DNA of 28,197 bases, taken from contig PWNO01000023.1 in NCBI GenBank assembly GCA_003557765.1, positions 1 through 28,197 on the forward strand, written 5' to 3'. This DNA is from Bacteroidales bacterium. Its GTDB lineage: Bacteria; Bacteroidota; Bacteroidia; Bacteroidales; UBA7960. Of the stretch, positions 17,870 through 25,155 are shown piece by piece. The notes beneath the pieces were generated by a model that did no database searches, was not told where the DNA came from, and was given only the letters and a program-made list of their open reading frames with translations. Position numbers and translations under genes: made by a program. Each line of letters starts with the position of its first letter. The stretch's first letter is position 1.

Positions 17870-19294
17870 TTACTTGCCCCGGCCCTGGATGATAATTAGC
17901 ACGGTGTATATCAGGATCTTGAAATCCACGGCCAGGGACATGTTTTCCAGGTAGAGGAGATCATATTTCAACCGTTCGATCATCTCATCTACATTTTCCG
18001 CATAACCGTATTTTACCTGCCCCCAGCTGGTGACCCCGGGCTTAATTTTTTGCAGCAGCTTATATTCGGGCGCCTTTTTGACGATCTGGTCAATATAATA
18101 CTGCCTTTCGGGGCGAGGGCCCACCAGCGACATGGTGCCCCGAAGCACATTGTAAAACTGGGGAATCTCATCGAGGCGGACCTTCCGCATGAACCTTCCG
18201 AAAGGCGTAATGCGTGGATCATCCTTGCATGACAATTGTGGGCCGTGTTGCTCGGCATCCATATACATGGAGCGGAACTTATGCATCATAAAAGGCTTGC
18301 CATGCCTGCCGATGCGTTCGTGCTGATAAAAAACAGGCCCCTTTGAAGTGAGCTTAATGATGGCTGCAGTGATCAGGAATACCGGCGACAACAGGATCAG
18401 GCAGAAAATAGAAACAGTTACATCGATGAATCTTTTGATTGACTGTTGCCATGCGGGCATAAGTCCTGACTGGATTTCAATGAGCGGTGTCCCGAAAATG
18501 GAAGTCATCTTCACCGTCCCCAGCAGAATATCCTGCATCTCCGGAATGATTTTTACCACCACATTGTTTGCATAGAGCTCTGTCAGAATTTTGCTGATCT
18601 TCATGTGCTCGCGAGACTCCAGCGCAATGATGGCCTCTTCCACCTTATGTGCTTTCAATACTTGCGGGAGATCTTCAATGCCGCCCAATCTTGGCAGGAG
18701 CTCCGCCATGGGGTATGCATCATGTTTGCTTGCATTAACAAAGCCAATCAGCTTGTTGCCGGCAGATTTCTTTTGGGCATTCAGCTCTTTCGTGATCTCA
18801 ATGGCTTTTTTCTGACTCCCCAGGATAATGGTATTAAAGCCAATATTTCTGTTGTGTATCTTCCTGGTGATATGCGTAGACAAAATAAAACGAAAGGTGG
18901 CTGTAAAAAACACATGAAACACGAATAAAATCACCAGCGACTGATAATAGCCTTTGCTGGCAGTAACAGCCTGATCCAGTAAGATAACGAAATAGATGAC
19001 AAGGACACCAATGATGGAGGTTAAAATGGTTTGGCCAAACTGACCCAGCCTGGATCGGCGAAAAATGCTTTTGTAAGAGCCACTTACATAATAGAGGGTA
19101 AGCCAGAAAAGGGGTATGATGACAAGCCCCAGTAAAAGGTTTTCTTGTACAAAGATCTCATCCCTGAATTTATTGAAGGCAAAGCCGTTGTTGGAGCCAA
19201 GTGCGAAAATGAACAACAACCAGGCAATGGCAGCCGCAATTACATCAATGAGTACAAATGCGTAGATGTATAACTTTTGTAGCCGTTTGTCCAT
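17870..19294 (-). CDS. Polyprenyl-phosphate sugar-1-phosphate transferase (undecaprenyl-phosphate glycosyl-1-P transferase family)
   Basis: A 474-residue membrane enzyme of the WbaP/EpsE-like class. N-terminal membrane helices cover about 10-30, 52-70, 88-106 and 118-138. A Rossmann-like CoA-binding-type domain follows (about 150-265), then a re-entrant helix (about 290-313) and the catalytic domain with KGPVFYQHERIGRHGKPF, KFRSM, the D375-E376 pair in RLDEIPQF, and SLVGPRPER (389-397). The family moves a sugar-1-phosphate from a nucleotide sugar to undecaprenyl phosphate, starting a surface polysaccharide or glycan. The sugar cannot be read from sequence. It lies downstream of and co-directional with the Gfo/Idh/MocA gene, 173 bases away. 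Confidence 0.92.
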   Translation of the reverse strand: MDKRLQKLYIYAFVLIDVIAAAIAWLLFIFALGSNNGFAFNKFRDEIFVQENLLLGLVIIPLFWLTLYYVSGSYKSIFRRSRLGQFGQTILTSIIGVLVIYFVILLDQAVTASKGYYQSLVILFVFHVFFTATFRFILSTHITRKIHNRNIGFNTIILGSQKKAIEITKELNAQKKSAGNKLIGFVNASKHDAYPMAELLPRLGGIEDLPQVLKAHKVEEAIIALESREHMKISKILTELYANNVVVKIIPEMQDILLGTVKMTSIFGTPLIEIQSGLMPAWQQSIKRFIDVTVSIFCLILLSPVFLITAAIIKLTSKGPVFYQHERIGRHGKPFMMHKFRSMYMDAEQHGPQLSCKDDPRITPFGRFMRKVRLDEIPQFYNVLRGTMSLVGPRPERQYYIDQIVKKAPEYKLLQKIKPGVTSWGQVKYGYAENVDEMIERLKYDLLYLENMSLAVDFKILIYTVLIIIQGRGK

Positions 19295-19467
19295 GAAATA
19301 TTTTTCGTTAGTATGTCCTGGCAGCTGCTTTCGCGCGGCTATTAGCTATTCATTGATGCTGATGGGATAATCATGTGTGCATGGGGATTATATGAAAGGA
19401 ACGTCCAATAAACTGACATATTGTTATGATCAGCAAATTAATATATTTCAAAGGGTATTATATATAT

Positions 19468-20460
19468 CTAAGCGGATATATTTTGGACGTTATCGGCAAT
19501 TTTTTCCATAATCTGATAAGCCAGATCAAGGGAGGCATATCCATCATTGATACTTACCAGGGGGTCAGTATTTCTGGTGATGGAGTCGTGGAAAGTTTCC
19601 AGTTCTGTTTGAATGGCGTTGATCGTTTTGATCTCCGGTTTTTCCACCCATATCTGTTTCTGATTTTTTTCAGGCCCCAGGTCGATGACCATAGCCATGG
19701 GATCCGGGCTTGCTACCACATCTTTCATGCGGATGATCTGTGTTTCTTTCTTCAGGAAGTCCACGGCTATATATCCATCTTTTTGGAAGAATCGGGTCTT
19801 TCGCATGTTTTTCATGGAGATCCTGCTTGCAGTCAGGTTAGCCACACAACCATTCGAAAACTCGATGCGTGCGTTGGCGATGTCGGGGGTGTCTGACACA
19901 ACAGATACACCACTGGCACTGATCTTTTTTACATCTGCATTGACCGCGCTCAGTACAATGTCAATGTCGTGTATCATCAGGTCAAGGGTTACAGGCACAT
20001 CTGTTCCCCGTGGATTGAACTGTCCCAGGCGGTGTGCTTCGATAAACATGGGCGTGGTGATATAGGGCCTGGCAGCGATAAAAGCCGGATTAAAGCGTTC
20101 CACGTGACCTACCTGTACCTTGACATGGGCTTCTTCGGCCAGTGCCATAAGCTTTTGTGCTTCTTCCATCGTGGTGGTCAGTGGCTTTTCAATAAACACG
20201 TGCTTACCGTGTTTCAGTGCTTTGGAAGCACAGTCGAAATGGGAAACCGTTGGGGTTACAATATCCACAATGTCGACCTGTCTGATCAATTCCTCTGCAG
20301 ACTCAAAGCGCCTGATGTGGAATGAAGATTCCACAGCAGCGGCTGTTTTTTCATCCGGGTCGTAAAAACCAGTCAGTTCAAAGCGGTCTGATGCCTGGAT
20401 GCATTTGATATGAATTTTGCCAAGGTGTCCTGCGCCTAAAACGCCTATCGTTTGTGACAT
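19468..20460 (-). CDS. Gfo/Idh/MocA family NAD(P)-dependent oxidoreductase
   Basis: The open frame extends to 20688, but the ATG at 20460 gives MSQTIGVLGAGHLGKIH, with the nucleotide-binding GAGHLG motif at 10-14 as in the family, and 330 residues. The extension would overlap the divergent pcm region and the predicted promoter at 20496-20503. The family signature GKHVFIEKPL (EKP at 91-93) and a C-terminal substrate domain (MIHDIDIVLSAV) are present. Such enzymes oxidise or reduce sugars, often nucleotide sugars. Next to a sugar transferase, a role in making a glycan precursor is plausible, but this is inference. Confidence 0.9.
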   Translation of the reverse strand: MSQTIGVLGAGHLGKIHIKCIQASDRFELTGFYDPDEKTAAAVESSFHIRRFESAEELIRQVDIVDIVTPTVSHFDCASKALKHGKHVFIEKPLTTTMEEAQKLMALAEEAHVKVQVGHVERFNPAFIAARPYITTPMFIEAHRLGQFNPRGTDVPVTLDLMIHDIDIVLSAVNADVKKISASGVSVVSDTPDIANARIEFSNGCVANLTASRISMKNMRKTRFFQKDGYIAVDFLKKETQIIRMKDVVASPDPMAMVIDLGPEKNQKQIWVEKPEIKTINAIQTELETFHDSITRNTDPLVSINDGYASLDLAYQIMEKIADNVQNISA

Positions 20461-20495
20461 GTTACTTTTCTTTTGTTGAAAAAACGGATTTTTGA

Positions 20496-20503
20496 CAAAA
20501 GTA
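20496..20503 (-). promoter_or_regulatory. Candidate -7 element for the Gfo/Idh/MocA gene
   Basis: The + strand CAAAAGTA is TACTTTTG on the minus strand, a perfect TAnnTTTG, 36 bases before the chosen start at 20460. No clear TTTG -33 element is found; TTTCG occurs at about the right distance. It supports the shorter start of the oxidoreductase. Confidence 0.5.
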
Positions 20504-20529
20504 GGTTTTTTTATGGAGTGCGAAATGAT

Positions 20530-20537
20530 TATTTTCG
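20530..20537 (+). promoter_or_regulatory. Candidate -7 element for pcm
   Basis: TATTTTCG differs from TAnnTTTG at one position and lies 38 bases before the chosen pcm ATG at 20575. It is divergent to the minus-strand element 27 bases away. Weak on its own. Confidence 0.3.
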
Positions 20538-20574
20538 TAATCTCAAAGACCATTACCTCGGAAACATGACAAGC

Positions 20575-21219
20575 ATGACAGATTCTTACCGGCACAAGGG
20601 CATGCGAAAGAAGTTGGTAGAGGAGGTTCGTGAAAAGGGAATTAAGGATGAGCGTGTGCTTGAGGCATTGGAAGCTGTGCCTCGTCATTTTTTTCTGGAT
20701 TCTTCTTTCGTAGAGATTGCCTATCAGGATAAACCTTTTCCCATAGGCTCCGGACAGACCATCAGCCAGCCCTATACAGTGGCCTATCAGACCGAACTGC
20801 TAAAGGTGGAAAAGGGATGTAAGGTGCTGGAGGTTGGGACTGGTAGCGGTTATCAAGCTTGCATCCTTGAAGAAATGGGAGCCAGGGTGTTTAGTGTGGA
20901 ACGACATTACAGTCTTTATAATAAAACCAAGGCGTTTCTGGCTGAAATGAACTACAAGATCAAGGTGTTTTACGGGGATGGCTACCAGGGCCTGCCAGCC
21001 TTTGCCCCGTTTGACAGGATCGTGGTTACTGCAGCAGCGCCTTACCTGCCAAAGCCTTTCCTGGAACAGCTTAACCCCGGCGGCATCATTGTGATCCCTA
21101 TTGGCAAGGGTGACACGCAGGTCATGAAACGGATCACAAAAATTGATGATGCGCATACGGAAGAAGAACAATTCGGTTTTTTCAGGTTTGTGCCCATGTT
21201 AGGCAGCAAGGTGAGGTAG
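20575..21219 (+). CDS. pcm: Protein-L-isoaspartate O-methyltransferase
   Basis: The frame is open from 20473, but the ATG at 20575 gives MTDSYRHKGMRKKLVEE, which matches how Bacteroidota Pcm proteins begin, and 214 residues. The ATG at 20566, three codons upstream, is nearly as good. Family motifs are VPRHFFLDSSF, GQTISQPYTVA (60-70), the SAM-binding VLEVGTGSGYQA (84-95) and NPGGIIVIPIGKG. The enzyme methylates L-isoaspartyl residues in aged proteins so they can revert to aspartate. It is divergent from the oxidoreductase gene and convergent with the permease gene 20 bases away. Confidence 0.94.
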   Translation: MTDSYRHKGMRKKLVEEVREKGIKDERVLEALEAVPRHFFLDSSFVEIAYQDKPFPIGSGQTISQPYTVAYQTELLKVEKGCKVLEVGTGSGYQACILEEMGARVFSVERHYSLYNKTKAFLAEMNYKIKVFYGDGYQGLPAFAPFDRIVVTAAAPYLPKPFLEQLNPGGIIVIPIGKGDTQVMKRITKIDDAHTEEEQFGFFRFVPMLGSKVR

Positions 21220-21239
21220 AATGTGCTTTCCGGATCAGT

Positions 21240-22472
21240 TTAATCTTTGGCGCTGCGATCCAGGGCATCCCTTAGCCCATTCCCTGTAAGCATAAAAGCC
21301 AGCACCAGCAACATGATGGCCAGCCCCGGCAGTATGGCCAGGTAGGCCTTGTCCAGGACAATATACCCATAATGCTCACGGATCATGGTACCCCAGGATG
21401 GCATGGGTGGCTGCACGCCGATACCCAGGAAGCTCAGTCCGGCTTCTATCAGGATGGCAGATGCAAAGTTGGCTGCCGAAATCACAATCACAGGACCCAT
21501 GATCACCGGCAGAATGTGTCGCCTGATGATACGCATACTGCCAAGCCCCAGGGCCCTGGCCGACTCCACAAACTCTTTTTCCCTCACACTGAATACCTGA
21601 CCGCGAACGACCCTGGCTACTTCAACCCACATTGTCAGCCCCACAGCTACGAAAACCTGCCAAAAGCCCTTTCCCAGTGCAAAGGTGATGGCGATGGCAA
21701 GCAATAGCGTGGGTATCGACCATACCACATTGATGAGCCATACGATAAATTGATCCAGCCAGCCTCGGAAAAACCCGGCAAGGCTTCCCAGGGTGATACC
21801 GATTACCAGGGAAATGAACACAGCGATAAAGCCTACAGATAGAGATACACGGATTCCTAAAACCAGCTGACTCAGCATGTCGCGACCAAAGCGATCGGTG
21901 CCCAACCGGAAAACCCGTTCCCTGATATGTTTGTCGTGCACCTGCCGGCGCATTTCATCAATCGTTAGCTGGTGTTGATCGCCATAAAGATCAGTGATGA
22001 TATGGATATCACCCTCCTTCCGGATGAAGTCTCCGTGAAGGTCAACAGCAAAGAGTACGTCTGCCAGGTGATAACTGCCCTCCATGCCCATAAAGCCTGG
22101 CTCTCCTGCGTATGACTCGTAATGTATCCTTTGTTCTTCAAAGGAATAATCCTGTATTGGAATGGTGTTATAGGGCAGGATAGCCCCTGATATTAGCTTG
22201 GCAGGCATACCCGGTTTTTGATATGGCTGGTTTTTGGTGATATATAGAAAGGTCATCCTGGTACCTGGCTCATGTGTAGCAATCTCCAATTGCTGGTGAT
22301 TGGCATGCGGGGTATTGTCGGGGATCATCACATAGGCAAACATGGCCAGAAGTGCACACAAGGAGATCCACAACAGGCCTGCCAGTGCTGTTGGTATACG
22401 CAAAAAACGCCTCCAGGTAATGTAACCCGGAGATAGTGCATGCACCCTGGATCGTCTGAACCACATCATCAT
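21240..22472 (-). CDS. OppC/DppC-type ABC transporter permease with a large periplasmic insert
   Basis: A 410-residue inner-membrane permease. TM1 lies at about 32-50. The family motif GTDRFGRDMLSQLVLGIRVSL begins only at about 191, leaving about 135 residues after TM1 where E. coli OppC and DppC have a few dozen. The core membrane domain and the EAA loop for ATPase contact (EFVESARALGLGSMRIIRRHILP, 300-322) are intact, followed by the LSFLGIGVQPPMPSWG signature. The related subfamily imports oligopeptides, dipeptides or nickel. No OppB-type partner, ATPase or binding protein lies beside it. Starts at ATG 22472, 22469 or 22466 are all possible. Confidence 0.9.
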   Translation of the reverse strand: MMMWFRRSRVHALSPGYITWRRFLRIPTALAGLLWISLCALLAMFAYVMIPDNTPHANHQQLEIATHEPGTRMTFLYITKNQPYQKPGMPAKLISGAILPYNTIPIQDYSFEEQRIHYESYAGEPGFMGMEGSYHLADVLFAVDLHGDFIRKEGDIHIITDLYGDQHQLTIDEMRRQVHDKHIRERVFRLGTDRFGRDMLSQLVLGIRVSLSVGFIAVFISLVIGITLGSLAGFFRGWLDQFIVWLINVVWSIPTLLLAIAITFALGKGFWQVFVAVGLTMWVEVARVVRGQVFSVREKEFVESARALGLGSMRIIRRHILPVIMGPVIVISAANFASAILIEAGLSFLGIGVQPPMPSWGTMIREHYGYIVLDKAYLAILPGLAIMLLVLAFMLTGNGLRDALDRSAKD

Positions 22473-22606
22473 ACCTGAACGCTATGTTTATAAAACCACT
22501 TTGCTGCACTTTTCAATGTAAAAAGCATCATGCTCCACACCTCCCATTGCATTGAAGCTGTTTTTCGCGAATGCGGGAATGGCTCACTCACTGCCCTACT
22601 GTAAAG

Positions 22607-22624
22607 GTAAACGTGATGTAAACG
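22607..22624. repeat. GTAAACG direct repeat, 11-base period
   Basis: GTAAACG occurs at 22607-22613 and 22618-22624, one helical turn apart, with a related GTAAAG just before at 22601-22606. The layout would suit a transcription factor site, but no factor is known, so this is only a candidate. Confidence 0.3.
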
Positions 22625-22751
22625 CATAGGTCTGACATGCATGTTATTTACAGCCCGATAACAGGGCAGATTTTTCGAAAAAAACAAAAATAAGAAACAA
22701 TATGATGTCCTGCTGTGTTTATTTTCAGTGTGCAAACACATCATGATTTTG

Positions 22752-22759
22752 TATTTTTG
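22752..22759 (+). promoter_or_regulatory. -7 promoter element for the thioredoxin-fold gene
   Basis: TATTTTTG matches TAnnTTTG perfectly and lies 17 bases before the ATG at 22776. That position excludes the longer frame opening at GTG 22728 and implies a very short leader. No clear -33 TTTG is present. Confidence 0.55.
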
Positions 22760-22775
22760 CAAAAAAATTATTACT

Positions 22776-23327
22776 ATGACAAACAATCTGAGTGCTTTTG
22801 TTTTACTCGCTTTTATGACCAGCTTTTTTTATGTGCATTCTTTAGAGGCGTCAGATGCCGGGGTGAACTGGATGACCATAGAAGAAGCCCAGGAGGCCAT
22901 CAGCGAAGAACCCAGGATGGTTTTTGTAGATGTATATACCGATTGGTGCGGATTTTGTCGGAGGATGAACAATGAAACTTACGCACATCCGGTTATTGCA
23001 GATTACCTGAATGAAAACTTTTATCCGGTTAAGCTCAATGCCGAACAGGAGGAACCAATTGATTTCCGTGGTGTAACATTTGAAAATGAAAACCTGGGTG
23101 AGCGCCGGCCTGCACATAGCTTTGCCATCGCATTGCTTCAAGGGCAGATGAGCTATCCTTCCGTGGCATTCTTTAATGAAAACCTTGAGCTGCTTACGGC
23201 GATTCCCGGCTTTCGTCCACCGGCAAACATGGAGGCCGTATTGGCATTCTTTAAAGAAGAGGCATACAAGGAAAACAACAACCTGGATGACTTCATCCGC
23301 GAATTCGAATCCACCATCGAAGAGTAG
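22776..23327 (+). CDS. Exported thioredoxin-fold protein with CGFC active site
   Basis: Using the ATG at 22776 the product has 183 residues, beginning with a signal peptide (about 1-25, MTNNLSAFVLLAFMTSFFYVHSLEA). The thioredoxin domain contains MVFVDVYTDWCGFC with C58 and C61, and a cis-proline at P128 (SYPSVAFF). It resembles the DsbD C-terminal or DUF255-like thioredoxins common in Bacteroidota, here as a free periplasmic or outer-envelope protein, probably a disulfide reductase or isomerase. Between the Cys pair and the cis-Pro there is an insert of about 30 residues. The cytochrome c maturation genes begin about 270 bases downstream, beyond tRNA-His, so a link to apocytochrome reduction is possible but not shown. 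Confidence 0.87.
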   Translation: MTNNLSAFVLLAFMTSFFYVHSLEASDAGVNWMTIEEAQEAISEEPRMVFVDVYTDWCGFCRRMNNETYAHPVIADYLNENFYPVKLNAEQEEPIDFRGVTFENENLGERRPAHSFAIALLQGQMSYPSVAFFNENLELLTAIPGFRPPANMEAVLAFFKEEAYKENNNLDDFIREFESTIEE

Positions 23328-23400
23328 ACGATCCCTGCACACCCTTGATGCAAGACGATAAAAAAAGTGTTTTTTGTTCAGCGAAAAGCGCTTTTTGTTG

Positions 23401-23408
23401 TATATTTG
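23401..23408 (+). promoter_or_regulatory. -7 promoter element for tRNA-His
   Basis: TATATTTG matches the Bacteroidota -7 consensus and is identical to the tRNA-Leu element. The following bases are also similar (TATATTTGCACCGCAA here, TATATTTGCACGCCAA there). The nearest TTTG upstream (23373-23376) leaves 24 bases, longer than the ideal. Confidence 0.6.
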
Positions 23409-23422
23409 CACCGCAATTACAT

Positions 23423-23497
23423 GGTGACTATAGCTCAGCTGGTTAGAGCACCAGATTGTGGTTCTGGGGGTCGTGGGTTCGAATCCCATTAGTCACC
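23423..23497 (+). tRNA. tRNA-His (anticodon GUG)
   Basis: GGTGACTA (23423-23430) pairs with TAGTCACC (23490-23497), an 8-bp acceptor stem that includes the encoded extra G-1 paired with C73, the identity element of tRNA-His. Anticodon stem CCAGA/TCTGG encloses TTGTGGT with anticodon GTG at 23458-23460. The T arm reads GTGGGTTCGAATCCCAT. CCA is not encoded. Confidence 0.97.
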
Positions 23498-23501
23498 CTG
23501 T

Positions 23502-23528
23502 AAGCCCCTCCAAATGAGGGGCTTTTTT
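23502..23528 (+). terminator. Intrinsic terminator after tRNA-His
   Basis: AAGCCCCTC (23502-23510) and GAGGGGCTT (23516-23524) form a perfect 9-bp GC-rich stem with the 5-base loop CAAAT, followed by a T run. It is a textbook terminator that separates the tRNA from ccmB. Confidence 0.93.
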
Positions 23529-23600
23529 ATATTATTATCCTGTATTTTCACATGACTCCAGAGGCAGGCTGGCACGTCTTGTAATACAAAACCTTACCGC

Positions 23601-24260
23601 ATGCAAAGGGATCGCATCTTACATCTCATCCGTAAAGATTTTCGTTTGGAATGGCGTAACAAATTTGCTGTCGGTGGGGTCGTGCTTTACCTGGTCTCTA
23701 CCGTATTTATTACTTACCTTGCTTTTGACGGGAGGATCGCGCTGCAAACCTGGAACGCCCTCTTTTGGCTGATTATCCTGTTTGCCTCCATCCATGCCAT
23801 CATGAAGAGCTTTATACAGGAAAGTGAAAACCGGCAACTCTATTATTACATGCTTGCCAGCGGGAAAGAAGTCATTGTGTCAAAGATCATATATAACAGC
23901 ATGCTGATGGTCGTGCTTAGCCTGACCGGCCTGCTTTTGTTTATCGCGTTTATGGGCAATCCACTCCAAACCGTCACGGTGTTTCTGATCAACATGCTCC
24001 TCGGGGTTATCGGCTTTGCCGTCGTGCTTACGTTGATATCAGCCATTGCTTCTAAAGCGAAAAACAACTTTACCCTGATGGCGGTCCTTGGGTTTCCTTT
24101 GGTGCTGCCTCTCCTGCTGCTTCTCATTAGGGTCTCAAATGCCGGCCTGGCAGGCGCTCGGCTGGCCGAGGCAGCCAGCGACATGCTCATCACCCTCTTG
24201 CTCATTTTTATTGCATTTACTTTGTCCATGGTATTATTTCCTTATATTTGGAGAGAATAA
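23601..24260 (+). CDS. ccmB: Cytochrome c maturation heme exporter permease CcmB
   Basis: A 219-residue membrane protein with about six hydrophobic segments. It begins with the cytoplasmic LIRKDFRLEWRNKFAVGG motif typical of CcmB, followed by TM helices at about 22-42, 50-67, 96-116, 124-147, 157-176 and 192-212. CcmB with CcmA and CcmC forms the ABC complex that releases holo-CcmE in System I cytochrome c biogenesis. It heads a tight cluster with ccmC, a ccmD-like gene and ccmE. No CcmA gene precedes it here; the nearest ATPase is at 27498-28109 on the other strand. Confidence 0.9.
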   Translation: MQRDRILHLIRKDFRLEWRNKFAVGGVVLYLVSTVFITYLAFDGRIALQTWNALFWLIILFASIHAIMKSFIQESENRQLYYYMLASGKEVIVSKIIYNSMLMVVLSLTGLLLFIAFMGNPLQTVTVFLINMLLGVIGFAVVLTLISAIASKAKNNFTLMAVLGFPLVLPLLLLLIRVSNAGLAGARLAEAASDMLITLLLIFIAFTLSMVLFPYIWRE

Positions 24261-24280
24261 CAGCGTTACAACACTTGCCC

Positions 24281-24979
24281 ATGCATGCCATAAAGAAAAA
24301 CTGGTGGAAGATCGCGGGAATTGCACTGGTCGTATATGTGATCGCCGGCGGCCTGCTTTTTGAAGTTCCCGACTTGCCTGTCTTGCGGGAAAGTATCCGG
24401 AATATCTATTTTCACGTAGGCATGTGGTTTGGTATGGTATTCATTCTCTTCATGAGCGTGGTGTTCAGCTTGAGGTACCTTGCCAGGTCGCAGCCAGAGG
24501 ATGACCTGCGGGCCCTGGCTGCTGTCAATGTTGGTTTGCTTTTCGGCTTGCTGGGATTGTTGACCGGCATGTTGTGGGCCAGGTTTACATGGGGTGATTA
24601 CTGGGTAAATGATCCGAAGCTCAATGGCGCAGCGGTCGGAATGCTGATTTACCTGGCATATATCGTACTCAGGTCATCTTTGGAAGATCCGGAAAAACGG
24701 GCCCGGCTTGCTGCTGTGTACAGTGTGTTTGCTTTTGTGCTCTTCTTCGTGTTCATCATGATATTGCCACGCACAGCTGGTTCATCAATTCATCCCGGGG
24801 TGGATGGCAACCCGGCGCTGGCTACCGGCGACCTTGCTCCTGAAATGCGATGGGTGTTCTATCCCGCCGTGCTGGGGTGGTTCATCATGGCCTGGTGGCT
24901 CTATCGCTTGTTCTACAGGATGTTGCGCATAGAAATAAAAATCAGGGAAATCAGGGAAAACCAAAACAACCAGATATAA
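24281..24979 (+). CDS. ccmC: Cytochrome c maturation heme-handling protein CcmC
   Basis: The frame can begin at a TTG at 24248 overlapping ccmB, but the ATG at 24281 gives MHAIKKNWWKIAG and 232 residues with six TM helices, matching CcmC. The two heme-axial histidines are likely H45 (IYFHVGMWF) and H171 (SSIHPGVDG). The periplasmic tryptophan-rich motif reads WGDYWVNDPKL (104-114), a reduced form of the WGTWWVWD of proteobacteria. CcmC attaches heme to CcmE. It starts 20 bases after ccmB and overlaps the next gene by one base (TAATG). Confidence 0.9.
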   Translation: MHAIKKNWWKIAGIALVVYVIAGGLLFEVPDLPVLRESIRNIYFHVGMWFGMVFILFMSVVFSLRYLARSQPEDDLRALAAVNVGLLFGLLGLLTGMLWARFTWGDYWVNDPKLNGAAVGMLIYLAYIVLRSSLEDPEKRARLAAVYSVFAFVLFFVFIMILPRTAGSSIHPGVDGNPALATGDLAPEMRWVFYPAVLGWFIMAWWLYRLFYRMLRIEIKIREIRENQNNQI

Positions 24980-25155
24980 TGGGAGAAACCAAAATGCTTG
25001 TCGTCGTGCTGTTGCTGGTGATTATCTTCTTCGGCATCGCAGCCTTTTTGTTTTACATCGAGAAGCGCCTTCAAAAAGCAGAACAGGACATCAAGTCCAT
25101 CCGTGATACAGGAAAAAAACAGGAATCAACAAAGATAACTGGTGATGAAGCGTAA
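24979..25155 (+). CDS. ccmD: Small single-TM protein, CcmD-like
   Basis: A 58-residue protein starting at the ATG overlapping the ccmC stop (TAATG). It has one membrane helix (about 6-26, MLVVVLLLVIIFFGIAAFLFY) followed by a charged, coiled-coil-like tail (IEKRLQKAEQDIKSIRD). Sequence similarity to CcmD is weak, as always in this family. Size, topology and position between ccmC and ccmE make the assignment. CcmD helps release holo-CcmE from the CcmABC complex. Its 3' end overlaps ccmE by 11 bases. Confidence 0.75.
   Translation: MGETKMLVVVLLLVIIFFGIAAFLFYIEKRLQKAEQDIKSIRDTGKKQESTKITGDEA

Larger units (their letters stand above)
22473..22775. other. Divergent intergenic region, permease versus thioredoxin gene
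   Basis: A gap of 303 bases with no credible gene or RNA. It holds a good + strand -7 element (22752-22759), a minus-strand TATTTTTG match (22685-22692, about 215 bases before the permease start) and a helically phased GTAAACG direct repeat (22607-22624). Nothing else stands out. Confidence 0.5.

Noticed and set aside
20461..20688. N-terminal extension of the Gfo/Idh/MocA protein by 76 residues
   Set aside because: The Rossmann motif starts right after the ATG at 20460, a -7 element lies at 20496-20503, and the extension is antisense to the pcm gene.
23380..23397. AGCG-AAAA-GCGCT stretch as a terminator of the thioredoxin-fold gene
   Set aside because: The stem is only about 4 bp and lies inside the spacer of the tRNA-His promoter; too weak to call.
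22851..23489. Minus-strand open frame starting MGFEPTTPRTTI across tRNA-His
   Set aside because: The GFEPTTPRTTI start is the antisense translation of a tRNA, another known false-protein pattern, and the rest is antisense to the thioredoxin-fold gene.
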